Shown: piece by piece, positions 25,977 through 35,177 of the stretch | Position numbering within the stretch: position 1 is the stretch's first letter | Layout of the letters: every line of letters starts with the position of its first letter | From: Corynebacterium ulcerans | Lineage (GTDB): Bacteria; Actinomycetota; Actinomycetes; Mycobacteriales; Mycobacteriaceae | Length of the DNA: 64,000 nt | Direction: 5' to 3' | NCBI RefSeq assembly: GCF_900187135.1 | Contig: NZ_LT906443.1 | Location: 744,001-808,000 of the forward strand | Notes under the pieces: model-generated | What the model saw: the letters and a program-made list of their open reading frames with translations, nothing else | Database searches by the model: none | What the model was told of the DNA's origin: nothing | Position numbers and translations under genes: made by a program

Positions 25977-26563
25977 CGTGGCTCTCCGATAGCGGGTATA
26001 CCACCACCGGGCACCTGTTTATCCAGTTCAGCCCGTTCTGCTGCTGTGGGGAATGCCCCAGCGTTGGAAGGCTTTGGCTGAAACTCCACACCGCGCTTTT
26101 CACAGAACGCATACCAGTCGGAGAGCAGCTCATTTTGCAGAGAAAACATCGTCTGCTCGTCTGCAGGCTCAATATGGTCGTAGCCCAAAAGATGCAGACA
26201 CCCGTGAGTGGTGAGCAATGCGAGCTCATGCCCGAGATCATGTCCGGCTTTCTCTGCCTGCTTCATCGCAAAATCCGGGCAGAGGATAATGTCTCCAAGC
26301 AAGGCTGGACCGGGGGTCTCTGCGTCAGGACGCCCCATCCCGGGGGTCAGCTCATCCATAGGAAAACTCATCACGTCCGTAGGGCCTTCAATGTCCATCC
26401 AGCGCACATGAAGGTCACTCATGGTGGGAACATCGACGACAGAGATAGTGGCCTCCGCATCTGGATGCACATCCATCTCTCCCAAAACAAACGTGGCTAC
26501 GTCGATAAGAGCTTCCTCATTCACCCCGTCGAAACCTGATTCATTAACGACTTCGATGCTCAC
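25973..26563 (-). CDS. ybeY: Endoribonuclease YbeY
   Basis: Zinc-dependent RNase for 16S rRNA 3'-end maturation and ribosome quality control. The metal site [11 protein letters not shown] fits H-x3-H-x5-H exactly. [22 protein letters not shown] is the conserved substrate-binding region. A C-terminal tail after residue 160 is longer than in E. coli, as usual for corynebacteria. It follows phoH without a gap and overlaps the CNNM gene by four bases. Confidence 0.95.
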   Translation of the reverse strand: MSIEVVNESGFDGVNEEALIDVATFVLGEMDVHPDAEATISVVDVPTMSDLHVRWMDIEGPTDVMSFPMDELTPGMGRPDAETPGPALLGDIILCPDFAMKQAEKAGHDLGHELALLTTHGCLHLLGYDHIEPADEQTMFSLQNELLSDWYAFCEKRGVEFQPKPSNAGAFPTAAERAELDKQVPGGGIPAIGEPR

Positions 26564-27601
26564 TTAGCTCTCGCTTTCTGCTTCTCGACGCGCCCGCGCC
26601 GCGCGCTCCAGGTTTTCTTCATAGTCGTCGTAGGCTTCTACGATGCGTCCCACCAGCTGATGTCTGACCACATCCGCTGACGTAAGCTCGCAGAAATCCA
26701 CGTCTTCCACGCCACGAAGGATATCGCGTACCAGTCTCAGGCCCGATTTTTGGCCTCCCGGGAGGTCTACCTGAGTGATGTCTCCGGTAACCACCATCTT
26801 CGACCCAAAGCCCAGACGTGTCAGGAACATCTTCATCTGAGCCGCAGTCGTATTCTGTGCCTCGTCGAGAATCACAAAAGCGTCGTTGAGCGTACGGCCT
26901 CGCATGTAAGCGAGAGGGGCGACCTCAACAATGCCGGCTTCCATGAGCTTCGGAATGATCTCTGGATCAACCATGTCTCTTAGTGCGTCATGGAGCGGGC
27001 GCAAATATGGGTCGATCTTCTCGTTGAGCGTTCCGGGAAGAAATCCAAGCTTCTCCCCCGCTTCCACCGCAGGACGCGTGAGGATGATGCGGCTGACCTG
27101 TTTGGTTTGCAGCGCTTGGACGGCCTTGGCCATAGCAAGGTAAGTCTTTCCAGAACCCGCCGGCCCCAGACCAAAGACAATAGTGTTGTCGTCTATAGCA
27201 TCGACATAGTGCTTCTGCCCTAGCGTCTTTGCCCGAATCACTTTTCCGCGGCGCGCAATGATGTCGCTTGCAAGTACCTGTGACACTGATTGGGGAGCCT
27301 CGACCGTCACAATTCCTATGGCATGTTTCACGGAGGCCGGGCTAATCACGTGCCCCCGTCTAGCGATAGATTGCAGTTCTTTGAGCACTTTGACTGCACG
27401 AGCGACCTCATAATCGGGGCCTGTGAGCGTGACCTGAGTACCACGAACAAAGATGGAGCAGTCGAGCTGATTCTCTAGTACTTTCAGGTTCTCGTCGGTG
27501 ACCCCGAGCACCGTCTGTGAGTGCTGCTCATCTAGTTCAACAGTTTTGGTGATGATGCCAGCATCTCTGCGGACCCGCACGGTTTGTTGCTCACTAGCCA
27601 C
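26564..27601 (-). CDS. phoH: PhoH-family ATPase
   Basis: A 345-residue protein with an N-terminal KH-like part (QTVLGVTDENLKVLENQLDCSIFVRGTQVTLTG) and a PhoH P-loop domain: FGLGPAGSGKTYLAMAKAV (Walker A) and FVILDEAQNTTAAQMKMFLTRLG (Walker B). PhoH proteins are linked to RNA metabolism; the steady pairing with ybeY supports a role in rRNA processing. It opens the ybeY-CNNM part of the cluster. rsmE lies 47 bp upstream on the same strand. Confidence 0.93.
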   Translation of the reverse strand: MASEQQTVRVRRDAGIITKTVELDEQHSQTVLGVTDENLKVLENQLDCSIFVRGTQVTLTGPDYEVARAVKVLKELQSIARRGHVISPASVKHAIGIVTVEAPQSVSQVLASDIIARRGKVIRAKTLGQKHYVDAIDDNTIVFGLGPAGSGKTYLAMAKAVQALQTKQVSRIILTRPAVEAGEKLGFLPGTLNEKIDPYLRPLHDALRDMVDPEIIPKLMEAGIVEVAPLAYMRGRTLNDAFVILDEAQNTTAAQMKMFLTRLGFGSKMVVTGDITQVDLPGGQKSGLRLVRDILRGVEDVDFCELTSADVVRHQLVGRIVEAYDDYEENLERAARARREAESES

Positions 27602-27648
27602 TATGTTGATTCAACCTATCTCTAGTTGTTATCTGTCTGTACTGGATT

Positions 27649-28419
27649 CTACCAGCGCGAAGTCAGTGCGCCGATTGCCGCGAGCGCGACGATTCCAGCC
27701 GAGGCGGTTCGCAGAACTTCAGGCCCCAGCTTGGTCAATAGCGCCCCGGCGGCTTGCAACTCGGCGGCCTCCTCTTGGCCGATGCCGCCCTCAGGCCCAA
27801 TAATCAAGGCAATCGAGGCGGCCTCACGCAGCGGAAGAGCCGCAAAAGGCTGCTGTGCATCCTCATGCAGCATCACAACCATGTCAAAGCCCTCTGTTGC
27901 CAGCCGCCGCGCCAACTCCGATGTAGTGACGGGAGAGTCAATCGTCGGTATAGCAGAACGCCGTGACTGTTTGGCCGCCGCAACCGCAGCCGCCCGCCAC
28001 TTGTGTACGCTTTTCTCGCGTTTAGCGCCCGTCCATTTGGCAACGCACCGCTGGGCTTCCCACGGGACTATCGCATCCGCTCCACCCTGGGTAAGCAAAT
28101 CAACAGCCAATTCCGAACGCTCCGACTTAGGAATCGCCTGGAAAACCGTGACGGATGGAGTCGCAGCCTCTTGCACGCCGCTAGATTCAACGCGCGCTGT
28201 GAGCTTGTCTTTCCCAGACGTTTCCGTTACGAGCGCTTCAACGTGGGCACCGTGGGCGTCGATAAGCTTGATGCGCTCCCCGACAACAATGCGCTTCACG
28301 CTCACAGCATGGCGTCCCTCAGCACCGTCCAAGCGAACGGCCTCCCCCACGTGGGGAAGGTGGGGGCGCTGGCCTTGGAGGACAGAGTCAAGGTCGTACA
28401 CAAAGGTAGGCAGCGACAT
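27649..28419 (-). CDS. rsmE: 16S rRNA (uracil(1498)-N(3))-methyltransferase
   Basis: A 256-residue SPOUT-class methyltransferase that modifies U1498 of 16S rRNA. The N-terminal PUA-like part is ATVRLDGAEGRHAVSVKRIVVGERIKLIDAHG-like in pattern (GRHAVSVKRI), and the knotted C-terminal part holds LIIGPEGGIGQEEAAELQAAG and LGPEVLRTASAGIVALAAIG, both diagnostic. It starts 17 bp after the dnaJ stop on the same strand. One copy of GTCGATAAGC lies at 28258-28267, and a copy related to the 10-mer is at about 28355. Confidence 0.94.
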   Translation of the reverse strand: MSLPTFVYDLDSVLQGQRPHLPHVGEAVRLDGAEGRHAVSVKRIVVGERIKLIDAHGAHVEALVTETSGKDKLTARVESSGVQEAATPSVTVFQAIPKSERSELAVDLLTQGGADAIVPWEAQRCVAKWTGAKREKSVHKWRAAAVAAAKQSRRSAIPTIDSPVTTSELARRLATEGFDMVVMLHEDAQQPFAALPLREAASIALIIGPEGGIGQEEAAELQAAGALLTKLGPEVLRTASAGIVALAAIGALTSRW

Positions 28420-28436
28420 TAGGTTAATTCCTCACA

Positions 28437-29573
28437 TTATCTGCGGAACTTATTACGTATACGGCCAAACAGCGACTCCTCGCCGTCCTCGGCGTGCGAG
28501 ACTTTTGAAACCTCATCGCGGTGTTCACGCAACTGGGTGAGCAAGCTTCTCGACGTCTCATCCAACGCCGTAGGCACAGTCACATCAACGTGGGCAATCA
28601 TATTTCCGTTGCCTGTGTTGCGTAGCTGTGGCATGCCTTTACCTTCCACAACAATACGCTCAGCAGGCTGTGTACCTGCAGGTATAGTAAACTCCACGGT
28701 TTTCCCGTCCAGAGATTCCACGTTGATCTCAGCGCCCAAAGCGGCATCGACCATAGGAACATGAACCGTCAGATGTAAGTCATTTCCTTCTCGCTGGAAC
28801 ACGGCATGCGGCCGAATATGAATCTCCACATAGAGATCGCCCGCAGGTCCACCACCGTGGCCCACCTCACCTTGGCCCGCCATGCGAATACGCATGCCAT
28901 CAGAAATGCCTGCTGGAACATTAACCACGAGGTCGCGCTGTGCTTTCACACGACCGTCGCCTGCGCATTTATCGCAGGGATCAGGAATAACTTCGCCGGT
29001 TCCCTGGCACACAGGGCAGGGGGCAGAAGTCATCACGTTGCCCAAGAAGGAGCGTTGGACCTGCTGAATCTCACCTGTTCCACCACAGTGACCACATGGG
29101 TTCGGCTTTGCTTTGGTTTTGGAGCCTGTTCCCTCGCACAGATCGCACAGAATGGCAGTATCAATGGTGATGGGCTTCTTCACGCCAGAAAATGCTTCTT
29201 CCAACGTCAACGAGGAACGAAGGAGGGCATCATTCCCTGGCTGAACACGTGAGCGAGGGCCACGCGACGCACCCGCACCGCCAAAAAATGCCTCAAAGAT
29301 GTCGCCCAGGCCACCACCGCCAAAGCCGCCGGCGCCATAGCCTCCGCCATCGCCTTGCTCCATGGGGTCTCCACCCATGTCCACAATGCGGCGCTTGTCG
29401 GGGTCTAGCAACACTTCTTGGGCGATTGAGAGCTCGCTGAATTTCTCCGCGGCCTCGTCCGACCCGTTAACGTCCGGGTGGTACTTACGCGCAAGCTTGC
29501 GGTATGCCTTCTTAATCTCGTTATCAGTGGCGTCACGTTCGACGCCAAGGATTGCGTAATAGTCACGAGCCAC
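28437..29573 (-). CDS. dnaJ: Chaperone DnaJ (second, HrcA-linked type)
   Basis: A type I J-protein of 378 residues: J domain ([34 protein letters not shown] with the HPD triad), Gly-rich region with [23 protein letters not shown], and four CxxCxGxG zinc repeats ([32 protein letters not shown]). The client-binding C-terminal domains follow. It delivers unfolded proteins to DnaK. Placement downstream of hrcA identifies it as the dnaJ2 type of actinobacteria. No CIRCE-like operator was found in the 232 bp towards hrcA. Confidence 0.95.
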   Translation of the reverse strand: MARDYYAILGVERDATDNEIKKAYRKLARKYHPDVNGSDEAAEKFSELSIAQEVLLDPDKRRIVDMGGDPMEQGDGGGYGAGGFGGGGLGDIFEAFFGGAGASRGPRSRVQPGNDALLRSSLTLEEAFSGVKKPITIDTAILCDLCEGTGSKTKAKPNPCGHCGGTGEIQQVQRSFLGNVMTSAPCPVCQGTGEVIPDPCDKCAGDGRVKAQRDLVVNVPAGISDGMRIRMAGQGEVGHGGGPAGDLYVEIHIRPHAVFQREGNDLHLTVHVPMVDAALGAEINVESLDGKTVEFTIPAGTQPAERIVVEGKGMPQLRNTGNGNMIAHVDVTVPTALDETSRSLLTQLREHRDEVSKVSHAEDGEESLFGRIRNKFRR

Positions 29574-29805
29574 AGTAAAAGAATTCTTCCTTCAGCTATT
29601 TTTTGAGAAATATCCAACCCAGCCAAGCTCAATCATTTTCTTGGCATTCACATCTGGCTATCTAAAACAACAGCGCAAACACCATGATATGAACTGAAAG
29701 GACCGAAACAACAATGATAACGATGCGCACGCTAAGGAGGGAAAACTAGGGCTCCTAATTCGCTAGCGGCGAACGGTACTGAAAAGAGAAACCGCCCCAC
29801 GGGGA

Positions 29806-30852
29806 TTATTCTCCGCTCAAGACCCTCGATACATATTGAGCCACCGCGTAGACCTTGGACATCGTTCCGGAATAATCCATGAACGTGGGGCCCACTACCC
29901 CCAAGCCACCTAGGGTTTCTCCCTGTGCACCATAGCCGGTAGTCACGACCGATGTCCCACGTAGTTGTTCGTCTTCATTCTCCCGGCCGATCAAAACGCT
30001 CACGTGGCCTAGGTCTTGAACGTTGGTGAGCAGCTTCAGCACCACTACTTGTTCTTCCAACGCCTCCAGCATGGAAGGCAACGCCGCGGGCAAGTCGCGG
30101 GCGATCCGGGTGAGGTTAGATGCCCCAGCAAGGATAAGACGATCATTCGGCTGTTCCACCAAAGTCTCAATGAGCACGGTTGCGCATCTGAGCACCATCG
30201 GTTGGATTTCCGGTGATACTAAGATGTCCGTATTCGTGGGGTCTGCAAGTTCTGCCAAAGAAACAGAGGCATCACTGAGGGTTTTACCGTCTAAGGCCCG
30301 GTTGAGGACGTCGCGAAGCTTCAGAACGTGCTCCTGCTCGCATACCTGATCGAGTTCCACGTTGCGCTGCTCTACTCGCCCATTATCAGTGATGAGAACA
30401 AGCAAAAGCCGCACAGGGCTCAGCAGCACAACTTCGCAGTGTTTAACCCGAGAAACCTTAAGATTAGGCAGCTGGATCACTGATGCTTGACGCGTCAACT
30501 GGCTCAGCAATTGCACGGAACGGCGCAAAACGTCCTCAAGGTCCACCCCGCCTTCAAGGAAATTTAAGATGGCACGTCGCTCCGCTGCCGACATGGGTTT
30601 AATGTCGCTCAAGGAATCCACGAACGCACGGTATGCCTTTTCCGTGGGGATCCGCCCTGAGCTTGCGTGCTGCTGGATGATAAACCCTTCAGACTCCAGC
30701 ACAGCCATATCATTGCGGATGGTAGCCGAGCTGACGTTGAGATTATGCCGCTCTAACAGCGCCTTTGATCCCACAGGTTCCTGAGACTGAATGTAGTCCG
30801 CCACTATCGCGCGAAGTACTTCACGTCTGCGTTTTTCAGTAGATCCCGCCAT
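29806..30852 (-). CDS. hrcA: Heat-inducible transcription repressor HrcA
   Basis: A 348-residue repressor of class I heat-shock genes. Winged-helix region: [67 protein letters not shown]. The rest is the GAF-like and dimerisation domain with SEIQPMV-like and LIGREN motifs ([20 protein letters not shown]). It represses by binding CIRCE elements, with GroE as co-factor. The 232-bp gap to dnaJ, with AT-rich sequence, probably holds a dnaJ promoter, so the two may not be strictly cotranscribed. Confidence 0.94.
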   Translation of the reverse strand: MAGSTEKRRREVLRAIVADYIQSQEPVGSKALLERHNLNVSSATIRNDMAVLESEGFIIQQHASSGRIPTEKAYRAFVDSLSDIKPMSAAERRAILNFLEGGVDLEDVLRRSVQLLSQLTRQASVIQLPNLKVSRVKHCEVVLLSPVRLLLVLITDNGRVEQRNVELDQVCEQEHVLKLRDVLNRALDGKTLSDASVSLAELADPTNTDILVSPEIQPMVLRCATVLIETLVEQPNDRLILAGASNLTRIARDLPAALPSMLEALEEQVVVLKLLTNVQDLGHVSVLIGRENEDEQLRGTSVVTTGYGAQGETLGGLGVVGPTFMDYSGTMSKVYAVAQYVSRVLSGE

Positions 30853-30925
30853 GGTGGTTTCCCTCCTCGTGGATGCCTCGACTCGCCATTACCGCACACC
30901 AGCTTAACTGTTGCCCCGGCGGGTA

Positions 30926-32080
30926 TCAGTCTGCAACCAAGATGTCGGCGATAATCCCGTCCGCCAAGAGCCTGCTTTTCGACGTCACCCGCACCCGCCC
31001 CGCTTCAACGCGCAGCAGCCCTTGCTGAACCCGCGCCTCGATCACAGACAACTCACCGGCAGAGAACTCCGAAATACTCACGCCTTCTTTAAGACGCAAG
31101 CCCAGCATGATTTTCTCCTCATGCCGTTCAACGTCGCTCAAGGTCTCTTCTTCCTTGACCGGCAATTCTCCGCCTAGGAGGGCCTGGGCATAGCGAGCTG
31201 GATGCTTAATGTTATGGAAACGGCGTTGCGCAATATGCGAATGCGCGCCAGGGCCCGCACCCCACCAATCCCCATCGCGCCAGTACCCCATATTATGTTG
31301 GCACTCGCCACCCTCACGTGCCCAGTTAGACACCTCGTACCAAGAGAAGCCTTCCTGGCGTAGGGCCTGATCGATCATCCAATAACGATCCGCATATGTG
31401 TCTTCATCAGGAGGCGGTAATTCCCCACGGCGCACTTTACGAGCCATCGCCGTACCATCCTCCACGATCAGCGAATACGCACTCACATGGTCCACGCCCG
31501 TGTCTACGACGCGAGCGAGAGTCTCACGAACATCCTCATCTGTTTCTGTGGGGGTTCCATAAATCATGTCGAGATTGACATGCTGAAAACCAGCGGAGAG
31601 TGCTTCTTTAGCCGCAGAAAAGGCTCTTCCAGGGGTGTGCTTGCGTTCGAGCACTTTCAGCACACTCGAAGAAGCCGATTGCATACCCAGAGAGATCCGG
31701 GTAAAGCCCGAGTTCAGCAAGGCATCAAAAAACTCAGGACTAGTCGATTCCGGGTTTGACTCCGTAGTCACTTCTGCGCCAGGTGCTATACCTGTGGAAT
31801 TACGTACGGCGCGCAACAAACGATCCAGGCCAGCGGCCCCAAGCATCGACGGAGTACCACCGCCGACAAAAACCGTACTGGCTTGTCTAGTATCACCCGA
31901 ATCTGCCCGAATCTGCGCGGCTAAGGCCAGCTCTATTTCTAGAGCATCCAGATAGCTTTCCGGAGAAGCAGAACTCCCTAGCTCGCCGGGTGTGTACGTA
32001 TTGAAGTCACAGTACCCACAACGAGAAGAACAAAACGGCACATGGACGTACACCCCAAAAGGCGTATCTTTTTGGCTCAT
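30926..32080 (-). CDS. hemW: Radical SAM heme chaperone HemW (HemN-like)
   Basis: A 384-residue radical SAM protein. The cluster motif is VPFCSSRCGYCDFNTY (C-x3-C-x2-C). VFVGGGTPSMLG and EVTTESNPES bind SAM. The C-terminal region is HemN-like. It lacks the N-terminal extension with the extra Cys typical of true coproporphyrinogen III dehydrogenase HemN, so HemW, which delivers heme, is the better name; older annotations call it HemN. It follows the unknown 32084 gene with a 3-bp gap. Confidence 0.91.
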   Translation of the reverse strand: MSQKDTPFGVYVHVPFCSSRCGYCDFNTYTPGELGSSASPESYLDALEIELALAAQIRADSGDTRQASTVFVGGGTPSMLGAAGLDRLLRAVRNSTGIAPGAEVTTESNPESTSPEFFDALLNSGFTRISLGMQSASSSVLKVLERKHTPGRAFSAAKEALSAGFQHVNLDMIYGTPTETDEDVRETLARVVDTGVDHVSAYSLIVEDGTAMARKVRRGELPPPDEDTYADRYWMIDQALRQEGFSWYEVSNWAREGGECQHNMGYWRDGDWWGAGPGAHSHIAQRRFHNIKHPARYAQALLGGELPVKEEETLSDVERHEEKIMLGLRLKEGVSISEFSAGELSVIEARVQQGLLRVEAGRVRVTSKSRLLADGIIADILVAD

Positions 32081-32083
32081 GAT

Positions 32084-32764
32084 CTAGCCAACATACTCGC
32101 CGGATCCCGCACGCTTAGCGATGACCCTAGCCACGACGGCGTCGATACGCGCGCGCTCATTGAGAAACGCCGGCGGCTGCGCACCACGCATTGTTCGTGT
32201 GTACCCCGGGTGTTCCGTCGCCACGGCTTCAGTCCATGCTCGCGCTGCTGCAAACACGATCTCAGCCGTACGGGAATACAGCATCGGCAAATTAAGCGCA
32301 TCCAAATCTCGCGCCGCTTTTTCCGTCTCCAACAATTCCCACGACACAATGTGAGCAAGGTACTCGCCCACCAAGTCAGTTCGCGCTTCCAAAGCTTGCG
32401 AAAGCTCACGAACGATAACAGGAGAATTCTGAATCGGGAACCTCTCCCGCAAAGACTCCGCGTTGAGCACAACCGGACGATCGACCGCATCCTCCATAGC
32501 AGCCGACGCCGCCACAGTCCCCGAAGCCAATCCCGATGTCAGCGCCTGACGCAGGCCGACAAGCTCCCGAACTACGGCCCGGGAATCCCGGCGCGCATCT
32601 TCAAAGATCTCTTCCAGCTCGGCGACGCAATCATCAACCAGCTCTGCATCCCAATCCGCGATGGCCTCAGCGAGATTCTCGATGTAGGTTGCAACCTCAT
32701 CGCCAATATTAAAAATCTCTTGGGTCAGCTCACGATGACGCAGCGTAGCATCAAAAACTTGCAT
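32084..32764 (-). CDS. Helical protein of unknown function, upstream of hemW
   Basis: A 226-residue acidic, helix-rich cytoplasmic protein without membrane segments (IGDEVATYIENLAEAIADWDAELVDDCVAELEEIFEDARRD). I do not recognise the family. It is cotranscribed with hemW, and a helical partner next to hemN/hemW appears in corynebacteria as far as I recall. No motif suggests an enzyme. Internal ATGs exist, but the start at 32764 is preferred because acidic helix periodicity begins there. Confidence 0.7.
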   Translation of the reverse strand: MQVFDATLRHRELTQEIFNIGDEVATYIENLAEAIADWDAELVDDCVAELEEIFEDARRDSRAVVRELVGLRQALTSGLASGTVAASAAMEDAVDRPVVLNAESLRERFPIQNSPVIVRELSQALEARTDLVGEYLAHIVSWELLETEKAARDLDALNLPMLYSRTAEIVFAAARAWTEAVATEHPGYTRTMRGAQPPAFLNERARIDAVVARVIAKRAGSGEYVG

Positions 32765-32964
32765 TCAGCTGACCCCCTTCCCAGGCATATATAGACATCC
32801 GTCATCATCGCTGCTGCTAGACATCTGAGGGAACCCAGTAGCAGCGATGCGTTACGAGTGATGACTTTAAAACAGGAATCGATGAAAGCGGTGGCGCCCC
32901 GCCGAACAGAACCAAAATCCCGTGGGGAAAAGAGACTTCTTTCTCCTCTCGGCGGGGAGTCATT

Positions 32965-33040
32965 GTCGTTTTTGAGAACGCTAGCCGGCGCACGCGCTGT
33001 AAAACACCAGGACGGAATTTCTAGTGTTCTCAAAAACGAC
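32965..33040. repeat. Dispersed palindromic repeat, copy 2 (76 bp)
   Basis: The same ends as copy 1: GTCGTTTTTGAGAACGCTAG at 32965 and TTCTCAAAAACGAC ending at 33040; the right arm has one G-T wobble. The centre has CCAGGACG, as in copy 3. It lies in the 349-bp gap between the fadD15 terminator and the 32084 gene, next to a copy of the 10-mer (32920-32929). Nothing else is recognised in that gap. Confidence 0.85.
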
Positions 33041-33055
33041 AAAATAAGCGGAAGA

Positions 33056-33106
33056 AATAAAAAACGCCCCTTCTTCCCTGAAGGCACAAGGAAAAAGGGG
33101 GCGAAA
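33056..33106 (-). terminator. Terminator of fadD15
   Basis: On the minus strand the stem CGCCCCCTTTTTCC / GGAAGAAGGGGCG is followed by TTTTTTATTT. It lies directly after the fadD15 stop. Confidence 0.85.
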
Positions 33107-33113
33107 AACGCGT

Positions 33114-34949
33114 CTAGCGCTTGGTGTATAACGCATCGATCTCGTCAGAGTACCGACGCGCCACCACGTTGCGTTTCACTTTCATGGTGGGCGTGAGCTC
33201 GTTGTCTTCCTCGGTGAGATCACGATCCAAGATATAGAACTTCTTAATGGACTCCGCGTGGGAAACCGTAGAGTTGGCGTCGTTGATCGCGTCTTGAATC
33301 TCAGCCCTTAAGACTGGGTCCTGTGCCAGTTCGCGGATCGAGCGTCCTTCCGGAATGTTTCGATTGAGTTTCCAGCGTTTCAGGGCGTCGTCGTCAAGTG
33401 TCACAAGCAAGCCAATAAATGGTTTTCCGTCTCCGACCACCATCGCTTGACTGATAAGCGGATGCGAACGCAGTTTGTCTTCCAGAGGACCCGGTGAAAC
33501 ATTCTTTCCACCTGCAGTAACAATCAGATCCTTCTTCCGGCCAGTGATGATGAGATGGCCGGAATCGAGGATTTCGCCAAGATCTCCGGTGTTAAACCAA
33601 CCATTTTCCATTGAGGATTCGGTGGCTTCATCATTCTTCCAGTATCCGTCGAAAAGGGTGGATCCTTTCACCAGAATCTCGCCGTCGTCGTTAATGCGTA
33701 TCGACGCACCTCCAACGGGCGGCCCAACCGTCCCAATCTTCTGATTAGCAAAGTCCACGGTGGCGGCAGCGGTGGTTTCGGTCAAACCATAGCCTTCATA
33801 AATCGGGACGCCAATGCCTCGGAAAAAGTGCATCAAATCTGGGCTCATCGCAGAACCACCCGAGATGCAGTATTTCACTGCATTACCCATCGCTGCGCGA
33901 ATCTTTGAGTACACCAACTTGTCAAAGGTCTTGTGCTTAAGGGTAAGAGCCCGGCTTGGCCCTTCTGCGGTGTCGAGTGCCCGTGAGTATTCTTGCGCAG
34001 TCAGCTCTGCTTGATGGAAGATTGCGGCCTTGAGTGGCCCATCGGCCTGAGCATTAGCAGCAGCGCCATTCCGAACTTTTTCAAAGACACGCGGCACACC
34101 CAAAATCAGATTTGGCCGAGCACGCTGGAACTCCACTGCGATCGTGGAGAAATCAGACCAATGCGACTGGGTGGCTCCGCCAATGGCCATAGCCAAGGAG
34201 ACTGCGCGAGCCAAAACGTGAGCTAGTGGCAAGAACGTCAAAACGCGCGAACCGGGGATTGCGATAGCTCCGATGTCGTTGGTCAGAAGCGCGCGCACTT
34301 CTGAGAGCCAGTTTGAATGAGTGAGTCGGCAGCCTTTGGGGCGGCCCGTAGTTCCAGATGTATAAACCAGCGACGCAAGGTCTGAGCCCTTGGTATGAGC
34401 AATGCGCTCGTTTACCTCAGAGTCCTCAACGGAACGCCCTTCAAACTTGAGCGTTGTCACTGCTGACGAATTAATCTCAAGGATCCTTCGCAACTGCGAC
34501 GGCGAACCACTCAATGCTGGTTTCCCATCCGCGCCCAGAACCAGGTTCTTCATCAATTCCGTGTGCTCGCGGGTTTCGGTGATGGCAAAGACTGCTCCAG
34601 AGTCTTCGATGATCCACTCGATTTGGCTAATCGACGATGATCCGTAGATCGGAACCGACACGGCACCAGCAGCCCAAATGGCAAAGTCCAGCAGAGACCA
34701 CTCGTAGCGGGTCTCCGAGAGCAAAGCCACTCGATCCCCTTGCTGCACGCCTGCGTTGATGAGGCCTTTGGCAACTTCATAGACTTCTTCCACGAACTCT
34801 TTGGACGTGACGTTGACCCACTCGTAGTTTTTCGGCCGGGTGTACATCACTCCAAAAGGACGCGCTTTAGCCGTATCCAGCAACGCAGTTAGGCAGGTTT
34901 CATTTTCGCCTACCTCGTATATGGCCTCGGTGGTCGACTCTTGAACCAC
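33114..34949 (-). CDS. fadD15: Long-chain fatty-acid-CoA ligase (FadD15 type)
   Basis: A 611-residue AMP-forming ligase that activates fatty acids to acyl-CoA. Adenylation motifs are clear: ASLVYTSGTTGRPKGCRLTH (P-loop, about residues 190-210), YEGYGLTETTAAATV, GWFNTGDLGEI and GRKKDLIVTAGGKNVSPGPLED. The C-terminal Lys for catalysis lies in PTMKVKRN. The symbol follows the actinobacterial fadD15 placement next to malQ. A 229-bp divergent promoter region separates it from malQ and contains a 10-mer copy (35008-35017). Confidence 0.92.
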   Translation of the reverse strand: MVQESTTEAIYEVGENETCLTALLDTAKARPFGVMYTRPKNYEWVNVTSKEFVEEVYEVAKGLINAGVQQGDRVALLSETRYEWSLLDFAIWAAGAVSVPIYGSSSISQIEWIIEDSGAVFAITETREHTELMKNLVLGADGKPALSGSPSQLRRILEINSSAVTTLKFEGRSVEDSEVNERIAHTKGSDLASLVYTSGTTGRPKGCRLTHSNWLSEVRALLTNDIGAIAIPGSRVLTFLPLAHVLARAVSLAMAIGGATQSHWSDFSTIAVEFQRARPNLILGVPRVFEKVRNGAAANAQADGPLKAAIFHQAELTAQEYSRALDTAEGPSRALTLKHKTFDKLVYSKIRAAMGNAVKYCISGGSAMSPDLMHFFRGIGVPIYEGYGLTETTAAATVDFANQKIGTVGPPVGGASIRINDDGEILVKGSTLFDGYWKNDEATESSMENGWFNTGDLGEILDSGHLIITGRKKDLIVTAGGKNVSPGPLEDKLRSHPLISQAMVVGDGKPFIGLLVTLDDDALKRWKLNRNIPEGRSIRELAQDPVLRAEIQDAINDANSTVSHAESIKKFYILDRDLTEEDNELTPTMKVKRNVVARRYSDEIDALYTKR

Positions 34950-35177
34950 TTTCTCAACACCTCATTTGTTTTGATCGTGCATTGCCAGCGTGCACCATGC
35001 GCCGCAGTTCCCCACGGGGCCGGTGCATCGCAAAACCTGATGTTTTACTCACATCCGTTGATAGACTTTGAATTTACAGCCTTTATGCGCCCAGAGTCAT
35101 CACTGGGGTAGACGTGTTCCAAATTAAACTACGGACTACGGGACAGAGAGGTAGCCGCAATGGCAGAATAAAGTCTC

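Noticed and set aside
28349..28366. Possible inverted pair CCCCACGTGGGG in rsmE
   Set aside because: It is a short palindrome inside a gene and only partly matches the 10-mer, so it was not counted.
27626..28540. Open frame of 304 codons on the plus strand across rsmE and the end of dnaJ
   Set aside because: It is opposite two well-supported genes and shows no protein-like pattern.
32725..33087. Open frame on the minus strand covering the palindromic repeat, with a resemblance to one at 62627-63025
   Set aside because: The resemblance comes from the repeated DNA being translated in the same frame; neither has a start region or protein features.
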